A stretch of DNA of 64,000 nt. Source: Diphasiastrum complanatum (taxonomy: Eukaryota; Streptophyta; Lycopodiopsida; Lycopodiales; Lycopodiaceae). The position numbers and the translations under genes were made by a program. The notes beneath the pieces were generated by a model. The model saw only the letters and a program-made list of their open reading frames with translations, had not been told where the DNA came from and searched no databases. Below are positions 55,810 through 64,000 of this stretch, in pieces. The stretch is from positions 25,779,462-25,843,461 of the forward strand of contig CM055113.1 in NCBI GenBank assembly GCA_029204225.1, written 5' to 3'. Numbering within the stretch: position 1 is the stretch's first letter; every line of letters starts with the position of its first letter.

Positions 55810-56969
55810 GATTCTAATGTTTCTTCAACTTTTAGGTTCTGTCCTAAAGCACTTAGCACTCACTTTTCTCTCAACAAATGATAGATAAAGAGATCTATGA
55901 AGATTTAGGACCCTAAAACACTTCTATCTTGAACCTAGATGGTTTCCAAGCATAGAAAGGAAGATTGAAACACATGCAACACTTTGCACACACTAAGAAT
56001 GGATTACAAAATCAAACCAACCTGAACACACTCTTGCTTAAGCTCTCAAACTTTCCAGCAAGTGACCAAATCAAGTTATGGTGTGAAGAGTTACTTGCAT
56101 TCTTAGAAAATACCCAAAACTAGGATGCCAAGATTACCTAGTAATGAACAAACTTGATCAACATATGATCAACACACTAAGATATTGATTCAACCTGTAA
56201 AACCACATGTAAACCACACTTCTAAAAGTTTATAAACTCCAGCAAGTGATAAATACAAGATTTAGAGGTGAATGAATGAGCACACTTAGTGAATCACAAG
56301 ACTAGCTTCACTATCTTGTCAAATCTTGGTGTTTAGATGTAGATCTAAGATCACTTCACATGAGAATGTTCCTCAACCTGTTAAGAACCTGAAAACACAC
56401 TTGCATAATGGTTAACACCTTCCAGCAAATGCTCCAATCAAATTACATAAGGAGAGTTACTTACATGCTCAACAAAGTACACCAAAATTTATGCCAAAAT
56501 TGATGACAATCTTTACAATATGCTCTTCACAATGGAGCTTACAATATGTTCACCCAAAAAAGGGGATCTTTCATCCAAATGGGAGCTTTGCTCAGCCTTT
56601 AGGAGAATTACAACTCACTCAAAAGAGCATTTGTCATCCACTTAAGGAGAAGTTTCATCCACTTAAGGAGAGTGTTCATCCAAGAATGGAGATTGTCAAC
56701 AATAGGATTGAAAAGAACATTGTTAGTATTGAATATGCACAAGCCTCACAATCACAAATGATTAGGTGTTATGATCTGATCCAAAATAGTTTCTTTTCAG
56801 CCTCTGATCTTCAATAGACCTGAAATATGCTTTTGATCCACAAGTTCAACTCACAAAACAAAGGTTAGTAAGATTTGATCAACAAAGCAATGCAAAATCA
56901 TGCTAGAACTTGATCAAACATCCAAATATCACCAAAAATGGAATACTTACTGTAAATAGAAGCCAACCA
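55810..56969 (-). other. Untranslated leader of the copia element
   Basis: 1,160 bp between PBS and gag ATG, no conserved domain. Contains a small repeated phrase (cacttaaggagaa / cacttaaggagag) near 56638-56665. The plus-strand ORF 56491-56817 is not credible. Confidence 0.6.
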
Positions 56970-56981
56970 GCTCTGATACCA
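56970..56981 (-). other. Primer-binding site of the copia element
   Basis: Reverse complement TGGTATCAGAGC, directly next to the 5' LTR (56982). Confidence 0.92.
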
Positions 56982-57636
56982 TGTAAAAAATACAGATCCT
57001 AAGTGGATCTAAACTCCAAGATCATTGGCTTGAATGCTTGCACTCCAAACTACATAAGCTAGGAATTGGCAACACATTCTATGCTACCTAGAATGCAAAG
57101 AACTTGATCAAAAAGCATTTATCACAAATAGAAACTTCCATAAACATCAAGTGCAGCCCAAAATAGCATTATACAGTCCATAATACATCAGCCTACCACT
57201 TTTGGAAAGCACCTAAGATCATACACAATAGCTTGAAGACAATACACACAACAATGCTCTCAATGGAGGAAGAAACAATGACTATGATCTATTGATCTCA
57301 ATGAAGCATACAAAAGGTTTCTCCAACCTGTTCTCCACGACTTCCCTACTATTTATGGATGAGGAAGATGACTCTCTCTCCTCTCTCTAGAAGGTACTTG
57401 ACCCTAGATATTCCCTATATAGGAAAAATAGCTAAAAATGGCTTATATGACCAAAATACATCAAAATGGTCTCATTTTGAAGGGTATGAAGTTTGACACT
57501 TCATCATACTGAAAAAATACAGTAAATAAAAACATTGTGGCCTGGTTCACACGTGCAAAACTCCAGAACCAAAACTATTTACAATTTTAGCCAATTTAGG
57601 CCTCAAACTAGCTAGGAAATGTTGACAATTTTCACA
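56982..57636 (-). mobile_element. 5' LTR of the copia element
   Basis: 655 bp, five differences from the 3' LTR. Its inner end reads TGTAAAAAATAC on the plus strand. Confidence 0.93.
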
Positions 57637-57641
57637 ATCTT

Positions 57642-59040
57642 TGCATTGAAAATCTATTTACAAGGCATTGGATCAGTCAGTATATGATGGCCCACGACAG
57701 ATCATGACAGAGTTTAATGCACTTGCTTGAAGTGCCTTGTCAGATCAAGAATTTGTTGACAATGTACTTAGTCTTTGTATTAAAATGCATGTTCAAACAC
57801 TAGAGGGTTGGATTTGTAATAGGCCGTCAAACGTCATAGTCATACGTGGCTGATAGTCATAGGTACTCATAAAATTCCTATAAGAAGACTTTGTAAGAAG
57901 TCGTAAGTGGCCGGTCACAGATCGATAGATTTCATTTGATAATTTGATGATATGCCGATTGTTCGACAATTGAATGGATCTAGATTAAAAATTGGGAGTT
58001 TCTCTGAAAGGGTTAGAATGGCACGGATCTGCCCTAATGCCTAGTAAGCACATTGGAAATCACTTACTAAGTAATCCCCCTATCAAGTGTCACTTTAGAC
58101 CTTTGGTTAGATACAACTAATTACTATTTCTTGTCCCTTCTCTACTTTGTCAGAGTCTTGAATTACTTGTTTTTTTTTCTCTGGTTCTCTGCTATTAAAC
58201 ACCATTGGCACACTTGATGACCAACAACTTTGTTTATCTACCTCAATCTGTAAGGGTAACTTGGGTCAATATAGCATGGATTTGCTCTGATACCAGCAAA
58301 CGTGTCCACACCAAGTCTTTTGGCTAAGTAAAACTTTAACAATTAAAACTTTTCATACTCTTCTATGCATAAAACGAGCTGATATGGACCAATTTCCCGT
58401 GAGCTGATCAGTATGGCACTCGTCCTAATACGGTGATATAAGGGCTTACCTATTGCTAAAACATCGTTTGTTTCGGAAGACTGGACTACGTTCTGAAATG
58501 CTATTCAATGCTGTTAAGTAGTATAACTTCTTTTGGACATAAATAAGCCTTCGACACCATTATTCGTATGAACAAATTTGAACCTTCTCATTGTCCCTCT
58601 GAGCAAACTTGGGCTAGAACTAGAGGCTATTTTGAAACTGGCTTTAATAAAATGAATTTATACCAAGCCAGGATCTAGAACTAGAAAAGACCTTTATTCA
58701 AATGTAGATGTGGTGAAAAATGCAAAAATAGTTCCTCTATCATCTGGTTTGACCACGCCATCTGGTTCATAATGAATAATTTTGCTAAAAAATTTTCCAA
58801 TGCTTCCCTTCAAAATCAGATGAACGCTTTCTTTATGTGGCTTCATAAACCTACTAAGGGTGTAGTGAAATCACACCTGACTTTCCTCTTTATATACATG
58901 ATTGATGCTTCCATTGAACTTGCCAAAGACTCCTCTGCCAAACCCTCACTTTAAAATCATCAAAAGCATACTCGAAATTGTCTCTTGTACTCACTATCTA
59001 TCTTGAACAATCTAAGGTGGAAGGAAGCTGCTCTGGATCA
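57642..59040. other. Unclassified; possible PBS and a direct repeat
   Basis: 58284-58295 is a minus-strand TGGTATCAGAGC, which may mark an old LTR element whose LTR (58296 rightward) I cannot delimit. 58945-59040 repeats 51030-51133. The ORF 58772-58954 (60 aa) has no recognised domain. Confidence 0.45.
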
Positions 59041-60440
59041 ACAAATTTGGCCAGTATAGCCCATGTCGAAGGGGTCCCAGTTCGCCCAAAAAGAACGACA
59101 GAGTCTTTGAATAAAATTAGCCTTAGAATTGGCTATTAAATTTTATTTCGGACGTTGAACGCTTGATTTCATCAATGTAACCTCGGGTTTCTATTAATAT
59201 AAGAAGATATATGAGATTTTGCAAAACGTCCCTTTCCTTGAAGCTTAAAAAAAAATCTGAGACTGGAGAGAGACGAAGAAAATTGACACAAGAGCATCGA
59301 CAAAGGTCCTTGTGACAATCACCAACAAGCCGACAAAGCCAATCTAAGGGGAGCAATGACAGTTCGGGCACTCAAATTGATATTGGGGACAAAGGTCAAG
59401 ACCTTGAAAGACAAGCCCTCCAGAGGCAAGGGTAGTCCTAAACAGGTGTGACCCACCGCAAGTGCTATAGAATATTTCAACTTGGCAAAATGAAAAAAAG
59501 AAAAAAGAAAAGAAAAGAAAGGTCTCCCCTTCCTTGTATAAGAGACGAAAGTAGACCACAATCTTAAAGGCTCTTGACTTGGGTCAATGGGTCCTACCTT
59601 TCAATGAGAAAATGGAATGTGAAAAATTGGGCAAGTCTAAAGATACCAAGTCAAAGCTTGGTCCAATGAAATGCAAGGCCTTAATTCATACTTAATTGAG
59701 ATACATAATGGAAGCACATGGGCCTATTTAAGAGAGTTATTGCTATATGATCATGAGCTAACCACCTCTTTGGCATCATTCCAAAGTGGCAAGCCCTCCT
59801 CATCCCCTATATATACTTGGAGGTTTTCTTGAGAAAAATGCAATTGGATGATCTTTTGGAAGAGATATATGTGTGTGTGTGAGAGAGATGGAAGATGATG
59901 AGAGTTACAAGTTTGACGTTACTCGTTTGAGAGATTACTACATTTTGGGATTACTACCTTTTGAGACTACTAGCTTTTGAGAGTTTTTTGATCAATTTGG
60001 AACTTCATTTTCTTGAAGGATTATGTGAGGAGTATATGTGTAGAGAGTTACAATGTCCTATCTTCAGAGTACTATTCTTAAGAGAGAAGATGTGAGACCA
60101 ATATCCCTTGATAAGTGCATTGTGATTTAGCTTCTTGAGTGTATACTTGTGAAAAATGAGAATAGTTGTGTAAGGACTCAAGAGAAGTTTCCATCATTCA
60201 TCATTGAGTCATTCATGAGAGAGAGCAGTTACCTATCAAGGTCATCCAATTGTATCTCTTTTGAGTAGTATTGGAATGCTTGCATCAAAGTGTAGAGAGA
60301 GTCTTCCAAGATGACCTTCATGTGTTCTATTGAGTGTTAATGTGAAGGATTTGGTGAGCAGAGTGCCATAGTACCTATTTGAAATATCGACCCTGATCCA
60401 AGAGAACATCTACAATTATAAGAGGATTCTGAACATTGGT
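59041..60440. other. Unclassified; possible promoter-like stretch near 59808
   Basis: No gene recognised. ctatatatac at about 59805-59814 followed by a TG/AG-rich stretch could be a TATA region, perhaps of an LTR, but no downstream ORF supports it. Confidence 0.35.
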
Positions 60441-60479
60441 TGCTCCAGTTACTTTTTCACCTCTGAGAATGGATCATCA

Positions 60480-61400
60480 TGAATTCAAAGCTACAATCCA
60501 GTTCTGAACCATCACTACCAGAGGGGTATTTGAAGGAGATTCTCATTCCATGAGTTTTCAATCTGCTTCTGTCTTCCATTGCAGAGAGACAGAGCATCTG
60601 TGAATGCTTCTTGATTACATAAACAATGTATGTTATTCTGCCTCTGTTTTGCATCGCAGACAGACTAAACATTTCATTCCTTCACATAAAATGAATGGGC
60701 AATTTGATTCTGCCTTCCATCACACTTCTTTGAGACAAGAATCAACCACTGAGCAGCACTTCGTTGGGTTTTGAGGCAAAACACGTTTGCTAAATCTGTC
60801 AGATTCTGAGCATAGTACTGAGACAGCCATTGGCTACTATTGATCGCACCTCAAAGTGATTATTGAGTTCACAACAGAGACAGCTCTGAGCTGAAAAACT
60901 TCTCAGATTTATGTATGAAAAGAAAAGGCCATCGCTGCTTGACAAAGCCATCGCTGTGCACAGTTGCAACTCCTTCTTTGAGAATGAAGAATTCATCGAT
61001 GAATGTTACAGCCATCACTGCCAGTGATTCATACTGAAAAAATTGTAACTCACTGCTACGAACCTTGTGCTTTGCAGTTTGTCCAACGCATTTTTCTGGC
61101 AAAAGATCTCTAAACCTTCTGTTCCATCGTTGACAGAGAAAGTTTGTTCCTTCTGTTCCATCGCTGACAGAGAAAATTTGTTCCTTCTGTTCCATCGCTG
61201 ACAGAGAAATATTTTTCATGAAGAAGTCTCTGCTCAGAAGTCAGTCTATTCATGTCTGACCATCGCTACCAGAGAGGCATTTGACATCAACTTTCCTTCA
61301 CCTTTCTGGCCTTCCATCGCATTTCAAAGAGATGAAGGAAATGAGTATTTCTACAATTTGACCCTGCAACCCATCGCACTTCAAAGAGTTGAGAGAGAAA
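60480..61400. repeat. Degenerate CCATCGC-rich minisatellite
   Basis: About a dozen irregularly spaced copies of (tt)CCATC(G/A)C(t), each followed within about 10-15 bases by a cagaga or caaagag motif. Near 60507, 60577, 60712, 60927, 60945, 61010, 61124, 61158, 61192, 61260, 61315 and 61370. The minus-strand ORFs here are translations of the repeat. Confidence 0.6.
61115..61216. repeat. Three 34-bp tandem units
   Basis: Three near-identical units beginning ccttctgttccatcg at 61115, 61149 and 61183; the youngest part of the surrounding degenerate repeat. Confidence 0.85.
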
Positions 61401-61447
61401 GATACATTGTCAATCATTTTAGACCTATCATACCTTGAGCCTGACAT

Positions 61448-61652
61448 TGTTGGGGAAACTTTTTTGAGGTTTCCTCAAAAATCCCATACCAGGAGTTTAT
61501 CGGCTACTAACAGGGGATATGCTTCTATTTGCCGGTTTTTCTCTATAAAATCTCAAATTTATCACGTAAAAAATCCTGCAAAATTTTGTAGTTGTCGGTT
61601 TTTGGGAAAAGATGCCGGTTCCATTCCTTAAGAATGCCGGCTTTCCCTAACA
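61448..61652. mobile_element. 205-bp TG...CA element (short LTR-like)
   Basis: Starts TGTTGGGGAAA and ends TTTCCCTAACA, an 11-bp terminal inverted repeat with one mismatch. No target duplication or internal ORF is visible. Could be a small solo LTR, a TRIM LTR or a MITE. Confidence 0.45.
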
Positions 61653-62041
61653 CTGGAGCCACATCATTGTCAAAAGATGGAGTCGTCCAAGAAAAGAACC
61701 TTCTCGGGTCTCAAATTTCTTGATGGGCCGATTGGAGGAGGAACCGTCTACTGAACTCCAGGTATCATCCTTTTGCATACAGTTTGAGTTCGGGTGCTAG
61801 TCTTGTATTGGAAAAAGACAAATCTTATGAATAAAACTAAGAACAATCGTATACCCCTTCATCAGCTATATCTCTAGAGGCTTGGAAACCCTCTATTAGC
61901 TGTGAGGACATGGTTTGGTTGATAGAACGTGTCTGGGATCATTAGTTAGAACAGAGTTTGAGACATGTGCAACCATTCTCGTAGCAGCACGATACTGGAA
62001 GTGTTGCATCCTGCTAAGTTATCTCCTCTCCTATGTTGATC
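61653..62041. other. No gene recognised
   Basis: Short unclassified gap; a minus-strand ORF (61946-62158) straddles the LTR edge and is not credible. Confidence 0.5.
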
Positions 62042-62638
62042 CCACGGTGAGGCATTTAACTCCACATTAGGCACATAGATTTGATCAAATGAACCAAAGT
62101 AAAGTACAGCAAGCTTCTCAGACCTGTAAACAAGTTCAACACCTTCCAATCCAAGCAACTAATGCATAAAAACACTCACATCCAATAGCTAGAACTCGCC
62201 ACCAAAAGACAATGATGATAGAAGTGGAAAAATTCGATTTTTCTTGATAATTTGATGGAGATCCCATCATGTATTTATACATTTCAAGCTCGGATCTAAG
62301 CATATTAGGGCACCTCTGAATTTTTCATACCTTAACCCTAATATCTAACCTAATAGATCATTGGATCCACCCTAACTTGGGGTCAAGATCTCGAGATCCA
62401 AAAACAATGAAAAACATGATATTTTTAGATCCTAGAATTTCTCTAGCCTATCCAAACACATTTTTGCCTTATTTCAAAGATGCTATCACAATGTAATATG
62501 AGGAATGACCTTATTGGAAAGCATCCTATGTGATTTGGCACGTGTGGCATCTATTTACATGGCCATCTTGCCAAGTACAATGCATGTGACCAAAAATGGT
62601 CAAGCTAGAACTGTGAAATTTCAATACTCGTCCTCACA
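62042..62638 (-). mobile_element. Copia LTR F, minus copy, 3'-truncated
   Basis: Reverse complement of 63214-63770. It follows an RNase H 3' end, as a 3' LTR should, and on the minus strand starts TGTGAGGACG. Homology to the other copy stops at 62042 (gttaaatgcc), so it is truncated. Confidence 0.7.
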
Positions 62639-62686
62639 ATCTAGCTAGATGATAACATAGCTTTACTAACTAAGCCAAGGGCTGAT

Positions 62687-63010
62687 CTAAGCTTCAAAAA
62701 AGCATTCTTTTTGAAGAGGCTTATTCAATACATCAGCTATGCATTCTTCACTTGAAACATGCTCCAATGAGACCTCCTTATCTTGGACCTTTTCTCTTAC
62801 AAAGTGGTGAGCAATCTCTATGTGTTTGCTCCTTGCATGGTAGATTGGATTGGATGCTAGGTGTTGGGCTGAGATGTTGTCATTGTAGATGAGTGGAATG
62901 ACACCTGATCTGATCATTTTGAGCTCCTCAAGCAACCTCTTGATCCATAGTACTTCCTTGGTTGTGGTTGTTAGAGCCTTGTACTCGGCCTCGATTGATG
63001 AAAGAGAGCA
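62687..63010 (-). pseudogene. Ty1/copia RNase H fragment
   Basis: Minus-strand RNase H: LSSIEAEYKALTT at the 63010 end, then VLWIKRLLEELK, NDNISAQHLASNP, HARSKHIEIAHHFVRE, VSSEECIADVLNKPLQK and a stop. Everything upstream of the SSIEAEYK motif is missing, replaced at 63008 by unrelated plus-strand-like sequence. Confidence 0.88.
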
Positions 63011-63213
63011 CCGGGGAGATGAAGATCCTTAAGGAGGGGGCAGTACAGGCATTGGGAAATCAGTCTTCTCCTTCAACCACTCCTACATCCACATCATCCA
63101 CATTCCATCATCCACTTCTCTTGACACAACATTTGTATCTACTTCCATGTCTGTTATATAATCCATATCATCTACGAATATCACTACCACCACAACTTTC
63201 ATCATCAGAATAT

Positions 63214-63903
63214 TGAAATTTCACAATTCTATATTTTTGGTCACATGCATTGTACTTGGCAAGATGGCCATGTAAATAGATGCCACATGTGCCAAATCAC
63301 ATAGGATGCTTTCCAATAAGTTCATTCCTCATTATACATTGTGATAGCATCTTTGAAATGCGGCAAAAATGTGTTTGGATAGGCTAGAGAAATTCTAGGA
63401 TCTAAAAATAACATGTTTTTCATTGTTTTTGGATCTCGAGATCTTGACCCCAAGTTAGGGTGGATACAATGAACTATTAGGTTAGATATTAGGGTTAGGG
63501 TATGAAAAGTTCAGAGGTGCCCTAATATGCTCAGATCCGAGCTTGAAATGTATAAATACATGATGGGATCTCCATCAAATTATCAAAAAAAATCGAGTTT
63601 TTCCATTTCTATCATCATTGTCTTTTGGTGGCGAGTTCTAGCTATTGGATGTGAGTGTTTTTAGGCATTAATTGCTTGGATTGGAAGGTGATGAACTTTT
63701 TTACAAGTTTGAGAAGCTTTCTGTACTTTACTTTGGTTCATTTGATCAAATCTATGTGCCTAATGTGGAGTTAAATGCCAAATTTGCTAGTTTTGGTAAC
63801 TAGTCTTGATTCTAGCTCATAGTTTGGATCTAGATTTTTTATTTGTGCATCCTCCATCACTTTTAGGATTGATTGGGATTGAATTTGTTGTAAAATTTTG
63901 TTA
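63214..63903 (+). mobile_element. Copia LTR F, plus copy
   Basis: Same family as 62042-62638, opposite strand, followed by a PBS at 63904, so it is the 5' LTR of an element running out of the window. The left limit is approximate, since the TG start is not conserved. Confidence 0.65.
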
Positions 63904-63915
63904 TGGTATCAGAGC
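63904..63915 (+). other. Primer-binding site at the window edge
   Basis: TGGTATCAGAGC after LTR F. The rest of this element lies beyond 64000. Confidence 0.82.
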
Positions 63916-64000
63916 CTAATCAAAAGTGAGCTTTAGATTTGATTTTCTCAAGCTTTGATCCTAGATTTGAGTAGTATTAGCTTTGCTCTTGCTACTAGTT

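Larger units (their letters stand above)
51205..57636 (-). mobile_element. Near-intact Ty1/copia retrotransposon, 6.4 kb
   Basis: Minus-strand element with 655-bp LTRs, target duplication atctt (51200-51204, 57637-57641), iMet PBS (56970-56981) and polypurine tract. All copia domains are in the standard order gag-PR-IN-RT-RH. The two LTRs differ at 5 of 655 positions by eye, all A/G differences, so insertion is recent. The only visible coding lesion is one frameshift between IN and RT. A 1.16-kb leader (55810-56969) lies between PBS and gag. Confidence 0.95.

Overview
This is transposon-dominated nuclear DNA from a land plant. Signs of this are several LTR retrotransposons (Ty1/copia and Ty3-like) whose primer-binding sites all match plant initiator-Met tRNA (TGGTATCAGAGC), long CT/GA microsatellites, and plant-type genes: an intronless GH18 chitinase-like gene with a secretion signal and an NHL/LEA_2-like fragment. 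The species cannot be fixed from the sequence; a large, repeat-rich genome is an inference. I see no rRNA, tRNA gene or CRISPR array.

Layout. (1) 1-2580: GH18 pseudogene copy A on the minus strand with its flanks; the duplicated block ends at a perfect 32-bp hairpin. (2) 4105-21268: a three-level retrotransposon nest. Plus-strand element A2 was split by minus-strand element A1 (5357-17069, target duplication CACGG), which was split by plus-strand element B (11357-16596, target duplication GTGAC). A1 and A2 (family A, LTRs about 1.2 kb) have no recognisable gag or pol. B carries one 737-aa gag-protease ORF and no pol. A and B share an untranslated leader with five repeated GTGCTGC...AAGCAC motifs. 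(3) 21269-28900: a copia pol fragment, an LEA_2-domain fragment, copies of a roughly 0.5-0.6 kb repeat built from the 5' end of that gene plus a GA/CT tract, and a decayed copia element (25128-27895). (4) 28903-32430: GH18 pseudogene copy B and its duplicated flanks, then unclassified sequence with unknown ORF relics. (5) 35442-40060: a tandem array of the gene-5'-end repeat, invaded by a minus-strand copia element with unusual AGTTAA...TTAACT LTR ends. (6) 40061-46488: unknown gene relic, a (GA)n-(G)27 tract and copia pieces. (7) 46489-50310: GH18 pseudogene copy C, with a family-A solo LTR (49071-50288, target duplication AATAA) in its downstream flank. (8) 51205-57636: a young, nearly intact 6,432-bp copia element on the minus strand, with 655-bp LTRs differing at 5 sites and target duplication ATCTT; one frameshift separates gag-PR-IN from RT-RNase H. 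(9) 57642-64000: low-gene sequence, a dispersed CCATCGC-rich minisatellite, a 205-bp TG...CA element, and two inverted LTRs around an RNase H fragment.

No host gene here looks intact. All three GH18 copies are broken, each by different lesions. The coding capacity that remains is retrotransposon: the 13119-15332 gag-protease ORF and the two ORFs of the 51205-57636 copia element. The most unusual material is the A/B retrotransposon pair with its shared, repeat-motif leader, and the satellite made from a gene 5' end.
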